Positions 1 to 7,795 of a DNA stretch of 13,764 nucleotides are shown here, piece by piece (within the stretch, counting starts at the first letter, position 1; the number at the start of each line of letters is the position of its first letter). A program made the translations under genes and the position numbers. Under the pieces are notes generated by a model. The model was not told the DNA's origin. It worked only from the letters and a program-made list of their open reading frames with translations, and made no database searches. Source of the DNA: Tidjanibacter sp. (GTDB lineage: Bacteria > Bacteroidota > Bacteroidia > Bacteroidales > Rikenellaceae); the NCBI GenBank assembly GCA_017547065.1, contig JAFYRC010000277.1, forward strand, positions 1 to 13,764, given 5' to 3'.

Positions 1-56
1 GTCTGTTGGCAAAAGGCCAAGAGCCAATGGCTAACGACTTAAAACACACAAAAACA

Positions 57-1706
57 ATGAAGCGCATACTAACCTTGCTCGCAGCCATTGCGTGCACCTT
101 GTGGTACACGCAGGCGCAAATCACACTCTTCGTGTGTGGCGACTCCACGGCCGCAACCAAAGACATATCCAAGGGCTCGCCCGAAAGGGGCTGGGGACAC
201 ACCCTGCAACCCTTCTTCGACCCCGCAGAGGTGGTGGTGGATAACCACGCCAAGAATGGTCGCAGCACCAAATCGTTCGTAAGTCTCGGCCACTGGCTGG
301 TGGTTGAAGATAGGATGAAGGCGGGCGACTACGTCTTCATAGAGTTTGGCCACAACGACACTAAAGTGGGTGACACTGTGCGTTTTACCACGCCCGAGGA
401 GTATGGTCGCAACCTGATGCACTACATCGAGATTGTTCGCACTAAGGGTGCAACGCCCGTGTTGATGACCCAGGTGTGCAGGCGCTGGTGGAAGGAGGGC
501 GTGTTAGCCGATTCGCACGGCGACTACCTCACCGAGTGCCACAGAGTAGCCCGTGAGAGCGGTGTGCTCTTCATTGACGCCGAGAAGCTCACTCGCGAGT
601 GGCTCACTCCGCTGGGCGACGAGGGAAGCCGTAAATATTTTATGAACCTTCCCGCAGGTAAGTATCCCAGTCATCCCGACGGCAAGACCGACAACACCCA
701 CTTCACCATTGAGGGTGCGCGCATCGTGTCGCGCATGATTGCCAAAGAGATGGTACGCATAATCCCCGAGCTGGCTCCCCATTACAGGGAGCACCACTTT
801 GTGGTGGCCAAGGACGGTAGTGGCGACTTTTTCACCGTGGGTGAGATGATTAATGCACTGCCCAACTTCCACAAGGGGGCGCAGGAGCCCATAAAGGTAC
901 TCATCCGAGAGGGTGTGTATGAGGAGAAGGTGGTGATTCCCTCCACCAAGCGCAACGTCCACATCGAGGGTGAAGGTAAAGTTGTGATTACCTGGGGCGA
1001 TTGGGCACAGAAGATTGGCCCCGCAGGCACTCCCCTCGGCACTTCGGGCACCTCAACGCTCTACAACTGCGGCGAGAATATCACCATTGAGAACATCACC
1101 ATTGAGAACTCGGCAGGCGAGGTGGGTCAGGCTGTGGCGTTGCAGACCGTGGGCACGGGCACACAGGTCTACAAAAACTGCCGTCTGGTGGGCAATCAGG
1201 ACACACTATATATATATGGTGTGGGCAACCGCGATGGCCAGCAGGTGAAAGAAAACCAGCACTGTTATTTTGAGAATTGCTACATCGAGGGTACCACTGA
1301 TTTTATCTTCGGCTCCGGCAGGGCCGACTTTGTGGGCTGTACCATACACTCCAAGCGCGAGTCGTACATCACCGCTGCCAGCACCTGCAAGGGTCAGGAG
1401 CGTGGCTTTGTGTTCCTCTCGTGCAGGCTCACCGCAAGCGAGGGCGTGGAGCGTTGCTACCTGGGCCGTCCGTGGAGGCAGTGGGCCCAAACGCTCTTCA
1501 TCAACTGCCACCTCGGCGCACACATCCGACCCGAGGGTTGGCACAACTGGAACAAGCCCGAAGCTGAGCGCACAGCCATCTATGGCGAGTGGGGATGCAC
1601 GGGCGAAGGTGCCAACACCGGCGAGAGGGTAAAGTGGGTAAAGAAGCTCATGCAGAAGGAGGTAAGTGCCATCATTAGCACCACTCAAGTGCCTGAATTT
1701 AAATAG
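57..1706 (+). CDS. Secreted bifunctional pectin esterase: SGNH/CE12-type acetylesterase fused to CE8 pectin methylesterase
   Basis: Predicted to remove acetyl groups (N-terminal half) and methyl esters (C-terminal half) from pectin, preparing it for lyase attack. With the start at 57 the protein has 549 residues and a signal peptide (about 1-20, ending YTQA before Q21). The in-frame ATGs at 6 and 27 would put a hydrophilic tail before this peptide, so I prefer 57. SGNH signatures: GDS with nucleophile Ser30, NGRST at 67-71, GHND at 98-101, and Asp212/His215 in DNTHF. This pattern fits rhamnogalacturonan acetylesterases (CE12). The CE8 domain covers about 246-535: GQAVALQ (Gln358), NQDTL (Gln381, Asp382), TTDFIFG (Asp415, expected nucleophile) and LGRPW (Arg471). 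All expected catalytic residues of both families are present, so both halves are probably active. The next gene starts 27 bases downstream, suggesting one transcript. No lipobox is seen, so the periplasm or outside are both possible. Exact acetyl-ester substrate (rhamnogalacturonan or homogalacturonan) is uncertain. Confidence 0.93.
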   Translation: MKRILTLLAAIACTLWYTQAQITLFVCGDSTAATKDISKGSPERGWGHTLQPFFDPAEVVVDNHAKNGRSTKSFVSLGHWLVVEDRMKAGDYVFIEFGHNDTKVGDTVRFTTPEEYGRNLMHYIEIVRTKGATPVLMTQVCRRWWKEGVLADSHGDYLTECHRVARESGVLFIDAEKLTREWLTPLGDEGSRKYFMNLPAGKYPSHPDGKTDNTHFTIEGARIVSRMIAKEMVRIIPELAPHYREHHFVVAKDGSGDFFTVGEMINALPNFHKGAQEPIKVLIREGVYEEKVVIPSTKRNVHIEGEGKVVITWGDWAQKIGPAGTPLGTSGTSTLYNCGENITIENITIENSAGEVGQAVALQTVGTGTQVYKNCRLVGNQDTLYIYGVGNRDGQQVKENQHCYFENCYIEGTTDFIFGSGRADFVGCTIHSKRESYITAASTCKGQERGFVFLSCRLTASEGVERCYLGRPWRQWAQTLFINCHLGAHIRPEGWHNWNKPEAERTAIYGEWGCTGEGANTGERVKWVKKLMQKEVSAIISTTQVPEFK

Positions 1707-1733
1707 AGTAACAACCAAACCAACAATACATTT

Positions 1734-4268
1734 ATGAACCGAAGAATTCTTACAACCGCCCTCCTATTGTTGGGCTTTTGCCTCACAGCGGTGGGCCAAA
1801 ACGACACCCGTACCGCACCCGAAATCAGGGGCGATAAACCGCTGTCGGTACGTATGGCCGAGAGCGAGATGACCCGCATCCCCGACGCTGTCTACATGGA
1901 CGGAGTGCAGAAACCCAAGTGGAACTACACCACCGGATTGGAGTTGCTCTCCATTGTCCACGCCGGCGATCGCTACCAAATCGCCGAGTTTGAGAAATAT
2001 GCCCTCGATTGGGTAAACACCATGGTTAGCGAGGACGGAAAGAGCATTTTGACCTACAAACTCTCCAACTACAACCTCGACCACATCTGCCCCGGCAGGC
2101 TCCTTTATAGGGCCTATGATAGGACTGGCGAGAAGCGTTATCGCAACGCTCTGCGCCTGATGTGGGAGCAGTTGGAGGGTCAGCCACGCACACCCGAGGG
2201 TGGATATTGGCACAAGAAGGCCTACCCCAACCAGATGTGGCTCGACGGACTCTATATGGCTGAGCCCTTCAAGACGGAGTATTTGGGCAGGTTTGGCGGT
2301 GGCAAAAGCGGCATCGACCGCGAGCACGGTTATGAGGATATCGTTAACCAATTCGTCCTTGTGGCCGAAAAGACCTACGACCCCGAAACAGGCCTCTTCC
2401 GTCACGCCTGGGACTCCTCAAAGGAGATGTTCTGGTGCGACAAAACCACGGGTCTCAGTCAACACGCTTGGTTGAGAGCTATGGGTTGGTACACCGTGGC
2501 ACTCGTGGAGGTGCTCGAAATGTTGCCCCCTAAGACCGAAGGTAGGGAAAAACTCGTGGGCATCCTCGAACACATTTTCAAGACCATTCCCGCCTTTGCC
2601 AACGCCGAGAGCGGCATGTGGTATCAGGTGATGGACTGCCCCACAAGGGAGGGTAACTATGAGGAGTCTACCGGCTCCATTATGCTCACCTATGCCATGC
2701 TTAAAGCCGGCCGATTGGGCATTGTAGACCGCACTTACCGTCAGCAGGGTGCCGAGCTGTATGAGAAATTCGTAAGGCGTTTTATGCGTGAGAACACCGA
2801 CGGAACTATCTCTATGATACAGTGTTGCGCTGTGGGCGGTTTGGGAGGTAAACAGAACCGCATGGGCGACTTTGCCTACTATCTCTCGGAGCCCATCATT
2901 GAGAACGATTGCAAGGGCGTGGGCCCCTTCATTTGGGCCTCGTTGGAGTATGAAGCAATGCACAATATCGACTACCGCCCTGCTCCCAAAATGGAGCAGG
3001 TGCCGGCATTTCCAGGAGCCGAGGGTGGCGGCATGTGGGTCACCGGTGGTCGCGGCGGCAAAGTATTGAAAGTCACCTCGTTGGCTGACGACGGCACGGA
3101 GGGTACGCTCCGTTGGGCACTCAATCAGAAGGGCCCCCGAATGATACTTTTTGAGGTGAGCGGCACCATTGAGTTGCAGGATAGGTTGCACGTTACGGAG
3201 GGCAATTTTACCCTCGCCGGCGAGAGTGCCCCCAAAGGCGGTGTCTGCATCAGTGGTCACGGCACTCGTTTTGAGGCTAACAACATCATCGTGCGCCATC
3301 TCCGTTTCCGCCTGGGCGACAAGACCAAGTCGCAGGATGATGCGGTGGAGTTTCGCAAGTGTACGGGCGCAATAGTGGACCATTGCTCGATGAGTTGGAG
3401 CGTGGATGAGTGTGCATCGGCATACGGCAACAGGGATTTTACGATGCAGCACTGCATCATCGCCGAGAGCCTCAACCACTCCACCCACAAGAAGGGCGAC
3501 CATGGCTATGGCGGTATTTGGGGCGGACGCAACGCTACCTTCCACAACAATCTGCTCGCACACCACACCTCGCGCAACCCACGATTGGACCACCCGTTCA
3601 TCTACTGGGGTAGCGACGAGTTGCTCTATCGTGGCACGGTGGAGGTCTACAACAACGTGGTCTATAATTGGAAAAACAAAGCCTGCTATGGTGGCGAAGA
3701 GGGTTGGTGGATATTCTGCAACAACCTCTTTATGCCGGGTCCTGACACCAAGAATAACAACGAGTTTTTGGAGGCCTCGACATACAAAAAACCCGAAGCA
3801 ACTACCGGCCACTACCACATCAGCGGTAACGTTATGGCCGACAACGACAAAATCAACGACGACAATTGGAACGGCGTGAGTATCAAGGGCGGAAAGAGCC
3901 GCGAGGATGTGGAAATGGCCGCCCCCAGGAAGATGTTTGGCGAGCCTGCGTGGTCGGCCTATGAAAGGGTGGTTGTGCAGGGTGGCGTGGGTGCCAAGCC
4001 AGCCGATGCGGTAGACCAAAGGGTGATTCTGGATGTACTCTGCGGAATCGGCCGAATCGTCAACTCACAAGATGAAATGGGCGGTTGGCCCGACCTTACG
4101 AAGAGTAAGGGCGCAAAGGTTGCCAAGGATAGCGACGGCGACGGTGTGCCCGACAAGTGGGAAAAGCGACACGGACTCAACAGCCGAAACCCCGAAGATG
4201 GAGCCGCTATCGGATCCGATGGGTATACCAATTTGGAGCATTATCTTTTTAGCCTGACTGCAAAATAG
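1734..4268 (+). CDS. Secreted GH105-type unsaturated galacturonyl hydrolase fused to PL1-type pectate lyase with Asp-rich C-terminal tail
   Basis: 844 residues. Signal peptide about 1-21 (AVGQ); Cys16 lies in LGFC, which is not a good lipobox, so the protein is probably not a lipoprotein. The GH105 domain covers about 40-412: LDHICPG (Asp116), PNQMWLDGLYM (Asp171, the expected acid/base position), LSQHAWLRAMGW at 241-252 and YYLSEPII..ND..GVGPF at 382-399. This family removes the unsaturated uronate from the end of lyase products. The pectate lyase domain covers about 422-785: AFPGAEGGG at 425-433, GTLRWAL at 457-463, VDHCSMSWSVDE at 548-559 and SRNPRLDHP at 613-621 with the likely catalytic Arg. 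It should cleave de-esterified polygalacturonate by calcium-dependent beta-elimination. Residues 799-809 (DSDGDGVPDKW) followed by GSDGYTNLEHY resemble the calcium-binding or anchoring tails of secreted Bacteroidetes enzymes. Subfamily and GalA-versus-rhamnogalacturonan preference of the GH105 part cannot be settled by eye. Confidence 0.93.
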   Translation: MNRRILTTALLLLGFCLTAVGQNDTRTAPEIRGDKPLSVRMAESEMTRIPDAVYMDGVQKPKWNYTTGLELLSIVHAGDRYQIAEFEKYALDWVNTMVSEDGKSILTYKLSNYNLDHICPGRLLYRAYDRTGEKRYRNALRLMWEQLEGQPRTPEGGYWHKKAYPNQMWLDGLYMAEPFKTEYLGRFGGGKSGIDREHGYEDIVNQFVLVAEKTYDPETGLFRHAWDSSKEMFWCDKTTGLSQHAWLRAMGWYTVALVEVLEMLPPKTEGREKLVGILEHIFKTIPAFANAESGMWYQVMDCPTREGNYEESTGSIMLTYAMLKAGRLGIVDRTYRQQGAELYEKFVRRFMRENTDGTISMIQCCAVGGLGGKQNRMGDFAYYLSEPIIENDCKGVGPFIWASLEYEAMHNIDYRPAPKMEQVPAFPGAEGGGMWVTGGRGGKVLKVTSLADDGTEGTLRWALNQKGPRMILFEVSGTIELQDRLHVTEGNFTLAGESAPKGGVCISGHGTRFEANNIIVRHLRFRLGDKTKSQDDAVEFRKCTGAIVDHCSMSWSVDECASAYGNRDFTMQHCIIAESLNHSTHKKGDHGYGGIWGGRNATFHNNLLAHHTSRNPRLDHPFIYWGSDELLYRGTVEVYNNVVYNWKNKACYGGEEGWWIFCNNLFMPGPDTKNNNEFLEASTYKKPEATTGHYHISGNVMADNDKINDDNWNGVSIKGGKSREDVEMAAPRKMFGEPAWSAYERVVVQGGVGAKPADAVDQRVILDVLCGIGRIVNSQDEMGGWPDLTKSKGAKVAKDSDGDGVPDKWEKRHGLNSRNPEDGAAIGSDGYTNLEHYLFSLTAK

Positions 4269-4336
4269 TCGGGCAATTTTTTTACCCAAAAGTATGGGTT
4301 GCGCACTGAAATGACAAAAAAATCCGACGTTTTTTT
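4268..4336 (+). terminator. Candidate intrinsic terminator after the enzyme pair
   Basis: GTCGG (4268-4272) pairs with CCGAC (4324-4328), and ATTTTTTT (4276-4283) pairs with AAAAAAAT (4316-4323), leaving a three-base bulge (4273-4275). Inside the loop, ACCC (4284-4287) can pair with GGGT (4296-4299). A run of seven T (4330-4336) follows the stem almost directly. The stem begins on the last base of the stop codon. It is AT-rich and bulged, so its efficiency is doubtful. It may also work in reverse. Confidence 0.5.
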
Positions 4337-4358
4337 GCATAAAAGCGGAGTGAGGGGT

Positions 4359-4390
4359 GTTGATTTTCCAAATATATTTTTATATATTTG
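4359..4390 (+). promoter_or_regulatory. Bacteroidetes-type sigma(ABfr) promoter of the susC operon
   Basis: TATATTTG (4383-4390) is an exact match to the -7 consensus TAnnTTTG. GTTG (4359-4362) matches three of four bases of the -33 TTTG box with 20 bases between them. Transcription should begin near 4397, giving a leader of about 160 bases before the ATG at 4559. The promoter lies just downstream of the terminator candidate, which supports a separate susC transcription unit. Confidence 0.7.
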
Positions 4391-4451
4391 TCCGGAATAA
4401 CCTACTAAAACCTACAAAAAACGAAAAATAGAACCTAATCGCACGAATTAT

Positions 4452-4498
4452 CAACCCTACTTCGGGTTGCTTCTGTGTCAATACACTCTGAATTGACA
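4452..4498 (+). promoter_or_regulatory. Two consecutive hairpins in the susC leader
   Basis: Hairpin 1: CAACCC (4452-4457) and GGGTTG (4464-4469), loop of six bases. Hairpin 2: TGTCAAT (4476-4482) and ATTGACA (4492-4498), loop of nine bases, followed by a run of A. Both stems are perfect. The 60 bases after them are A/C-rich and should be single-stranded up to the start codon. SusC-family leaders in Bacteroides can carry post-transcriptional control, so a regulatory role is possible, but I recognise no known riboswitch. Hairpin 2 has no T-run, so it is not an intrinsic terminator. Confidence 0.45.
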
Positions 4499-4558
4499 AA
4501 AAAAACAATCAACCAAACCATAAAACAAACCAATTTAACATTAACCAAATTTCAAACC

Positions 4559-7500
4559 ATGAAAAACTTTACTAAAAAGTTTGCCCTATTGATCGTAGGG
4601 TTGAGCCTTGCTCTCACAGCCGAGGCTCAAAAGGTTAGCGGTATTGTTAAGGATTCGGCAGGTGATCCAGTTATTGGAGCATCAGTCATTGTTGAAGGTA
4701 CCACCAACGGTACATCTACGGGTGTAACCGGCGAGTGGAGCCTCGACATCCCTGGCGCACCGCAGAAAAAGTTGGTCTTCTCGTACCTCGGTATGAAAGA
4801 CAAAACCGTGGCTATCGGCAACAAGACCTACATCGAAGTCACCTTGGAGAACGACTCCCAGGTAATGCAGGACATCGTTGTTGTGGGTTATGCAACCGTT
4901 GCTCGTAAGGACCTTATCGGTTCGGTATCGTCGGTGGACTCCGAGACCCTGACATCGCAGCCCGTGACCAGCGTAAGCGAGGCACTGGCAGGTAAGATGG
5001 CAGGTGTGCAGGTAACCACCACCGAGGGTGACCCCGACGCCGACATCAAGATCCGTGTTCGTGGTACCGGTTCTATCACTCAGGACTCGTCGCCTCTCTA
5101 CATCGTTGACGGTTTCCCCGTGGATAACATCAACGACATCCCCTCGAGCGACATCCAGAGCATCGACGTATTGAAAGACGCTTTCTCGACCGCTATCTAC
5201 GGTTCGCGTGGTGCAAACGGTGTAATCATCGTTACCACCAAGAGCGGCCAGAAGGGCAAGTTGAGCGTGAACTACAACATGTATGTTGGCGTGAAGGCTA
5301 TGGCTAACAGGGAGGCTATCCAGACTATGGATCCCTATGACTTCGTACAGTTGCAGTATGAGAACTACCTCTTGAATGGTGGCCTGAGCGACAAGTATGA
5401 GCCCGTGTTTGGTATGTTCCAGGATATCGACCTCTACAAGGGTCTGAAAGGTAACGACTACATCGGTCAGATCTTCGGCAACCAGGGTCGCAGCGCAAAC
5501 CACAACCTCTCCATCAGTGGTGGTAAGGAGGGTCTGAGCTGGACTGCAAGCTATGCTCGCACTGAGGATGACGCAATCATGCTCGGCTCGAACTACTTGC
5601 GTAACAACCTTAACTTGAAGACCAAGATCGAGGCTAACAAGAAACTCACTTTCGACTTCAACCTCCGTTACTCCGACACCGAAGTTCGCGGTGCAGGTGC
5701 TAACTCGTTGAACGATGGTGGTGGTTCGACCTCGGGTAGCAACGCTCGTCTGAAACACGCAGTTATCTACACTCCCATTCCTATCAAGAGCAGTGTGGAG
5801 GGTAGCGACCTCGAGGACGACTACGGCGACTCGGCTCCCCCAATCCAGAGCCTCTATGACAACGACAAGAAGCGTAGCCGTCAGAACTGGAACCTCAATG
5901 GTGCAGTGACCTGGAAGGCTGCTAAGGGCCTCAAAGTGAAAGTTGAGGGCGGTTTGGATACCTACTCGCAGGCTGACTACTACTTCTACGGTATAACCTC
6001 TTACAGGGCTGTGAACACTCCCTACACCGGTCAGAAAGGTCTTCCTTCGATTGCTTACAACGACTATGATCGTACCCGTCTGCGCAACACCAATACCATC
6101 CACTACAACATTGGTGAGGCATTCGATTGGGAGGATAGCAAACTTGACGTTTTGGTTGGTCAGGAGTATATCCTCACTCAGTCGCAGAAACAGACTGCCG
6201 AGCTTGGTGGTTATCCCGACTTCTTCACCGCTGATATGGCGTGGAACTTCATGGCTTCGGGTATCTCCAACTCCAACAACATCTTCTTCAGCCAGGACGA
6301 CAAACTGCTTTCGTTCTTCGGTCGTGTAAACTACGACTGGAAGGGCCTCATCTCGGCCAGCGCAACAATGCGTGCCGATGGTTCGTCGAAGTTCTTGGGT
6401 GCAAACCGTTGGGGCTACTTCCCCTCGGGTGCAGTTGCATTCCGTCTGTCGGAACTGCCTGGTCTGAAAGATGTTGATGCTCTCGATAACCTCAAACTGC
6501 GTTACAGCTATGGTACCGCAGGTAACAACAACATCCCCTCGGGTCAGACCTTGCAGACCTTCAAGGCTGCTTCGGACAACAGTATCGGTTGGATCTCGCA
6601 GGGTAGCATCTACTGGTCGGCAGGTAAGACCATGCCCAACCCCAACTTGAAGTGGGAGACTACCGTTTCGCACAACATCGGTTTGGACTTCTCGTTCATG
6701 AACGGTAAGATTAGCGGTTCGGTTGAGGCATATCGCAACAACACCAAAGACCTTCTGATTAACTTCCCCACCGCAGGTAGTGGCTACGACAGCCAGTATC
6801 GCAACCTTGGCGAGGTACAGAATCAGGGTTTGGAGGCTACTTTGAACTTCACCGTATTTGAGACCGAGAACGCAGGCTTGACCATTTCGGCCAACGCTTC
6901 TTACAACCAGAACAAGGTTGTTAACCTCGGTTTGGACTACATCTTGGAGAGCTCCAACTGGGCAAGTACCGAGATCAAGGGTGACTACCTCGTTGAGAAG
7001 GGTCAGCCTATGGGTAACATGTATGGCTACCGCTATGACGGCTTCTACACCGTTGACGACTTCAACCTCGTTGATGGCAAGTGGGTGCTGAAAGAGGGTG
7101 TTGCCGACGCAAGCGAGATTGTTGGCTCCAACTACATGCGTCCCGGTGCTCGTAAGTTCAAAGATCTTTCGGGCGATGGTAAGATTACCACCGACAACGC
7201 CGATAAGGAGATCATCGGTAACGCACTGCCCGATTGGACCGGCGGTTTGATCATCTCGGGTTGGATTGGTAACTTCGACTACTCGGCTAACTTCAACGCC
7301 GTATTTGGCAACCAGATCTACAACGCCAACAAGATTGAGTTTACTTCGACTCGTAAGTACAACTACCGTAACTTGTTGAACACCATGACCGTTGAGAACC
7401 GTTGGACCAACGTTGACTGGACCACCGGTGAGCTCGTGAACGACCCCGACAAGTTGGCTGAAATGAACGCCGGCAAGACCGAGGGTTCGCCCATGATCTA

Positions 7501-7780
7501 CAATGCTGCATTCAGCGATGACGCTGTTGAGGACGGTTCGTTCGTTCGTTTGGCAAGTGTAACTTTGGGTTACACTCTCCCCGAGAAGCTGACCAAACGT
7601 ATCGGTATCCAGAACTTGCGCGTTTACGCTACCGGCTCGAACCTCTTCTGCTGGACCAACTATTCGGGCTACGACCCCGAGGTTGACTCGCGCCGCAGCA
7701 CTCCTCTTACCCCGGGTGTTGACTACTCGGCTTATCCCAAGAGCAGAGGTGTAGTATTTGGTCTTAACCTCACATTCTAA
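4559..7780 (+). CDS. SusC-like TonB-dependent outer-membrane oligosaccharide transporter
   Basis: Imports oligosaccharides across the outer membrane as the barrel partner of the SusD-like lipoprotein encoded 15 bases downstream. I place the start at 4559, giving 1,073 residues that begin with a clean signal peptide (about 1-24, TAEA before Q24-K25); the in-frame ATG at 4475 would lie in the hairpin region of the leader and add a polar tail. Order of parts: CarboxypepD_reg-like domain about 26-96 (SGIVKD..GDPVIGASV), TonB-box-like stretch DIVVVGYA at 105-112, plug domain about 118-230 (EALAGKMAGVQV, IKIRVRGTGS, PLYIVDGFPVD, IQSIDVLKDA, AIYGSRGANGVIIVTTK), then a beta-barrel to the terminal Phe in GLNLTF. 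No N-terminal STN domain is seen, so there is no sign of sigma/anti-sigma signalling through this protein. Pectin oligosaccharide as cargo is inferred from the enzyme genes upstream. Codons TTA, CTA and TCA are absent after base 4684. Confidence 0.96.
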   Translation: MKNFTKKFALLIVGLSLALTAEAQKVSGIVKDSAGDPVIGASVIVEGTTNGTSTGVTGEWSLDIPGAPQKKLVFSYLGMKDKTVAIGNKTYIEVTLENDSQVMQDIVVVGYATVARKDLIGSVSSVDSETLTSQPVTSVSEALAGKMAGVQVTTTEGDPDADIKIRVRGTGSITQDSSPLYIVDGFPVDNINDIPSSDIQSIDVLKDAFSTAIYGSRGANGVIIVTTKSGQKGKLSVNYNMYVGVKAMANREAIQTMDPYDFVQLQYENYLLNGGLSDKYEPVFGMFQDIDLYKGLKGNDYIGQIFGNQGRSANHNLSISGGKEGLSWTASYARTEDDAIMLGSNYLRNNLNLKTKIEANKKLTFDFNLRYSDTEVRGAGANSLNDGGGSTSGSNARLKHAVIYTPIPIKSSVEGSDLEDDYGDSAPPIQSLYDNDKKRSRQNWNLNGAVTWKAAKGLKVKVEGGLDTYSQADYYFYGITSYRAVNTPYTGQKGLPSIAYNDYDRTRLRNTNTIHYNIGEAFDWEDSKLDVLVGQEYILTQSQKQTAELGGYPDFFTADMAWNFMASGISNSNNIFFSQDDKLLSFFGRVNYDWKGLISASATMRADGSSKFLGANRWGYFPSGAVAFRLSELPGLKDVDALDNLKLRYSYGTAGNNNIPSGQTLQTFKAASDNSIGWISQGSIYWSAGKTMPNPNLKWETTVSHNIGLDFSFMNGKISGSVEAYRNNTKDLLINFPTAGSGYDSQYRNLGEVQNQGLEATLNFTVFETENAGLTISANASYNQNKVVNLGLDYILESSNWASTEIKGDYLVEKGQPMGNMYGYRYDGFYTVDDFNLVDGKWVLKEGVADASEIVGSNYMRPGARKFKDLSGDGKITTDNADKEIIGNALPDWTGGLIISGWIGNFDYSANFNAVFGNQIYNANKIEFTSTRKYNYRNLLNTMTVENRWTNVDWTTGELVNDPDKLAEMNAGKTEGSPMIYNAAFSDDAVEDGSFVRLASVTLGYTLPEKLTKRIGIQNLRVYATGSNLFCWTNYSGYDPEVDSRRSTPLTPGVDYSAYPKSRGVVFGLNLTF

Positions 7781-7795
7781 ACCTCTTAAAAGACT

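Noticed and set aside
1..42. 3' end of an upstream gene (frame 1 closes with TAA at 40-42)
   Set aside because: Only 13 codons are visible and none form a recognisable motif; cannot be supported from the window.
6..56. Upstream ATGs (6 and 27) as the start of the esterase fusion
   Set aside because: They add 17 or 10 polar residues before a complete signal peptide that starts at 57.
4391..4558. Promoter for an antisense RNA opposite the susC leader, as known in some Bacteroides PULs
   Set aside because: I looked for CAAAnnTA on the + strand (a reversed -7 box) and found no match in this stretch.
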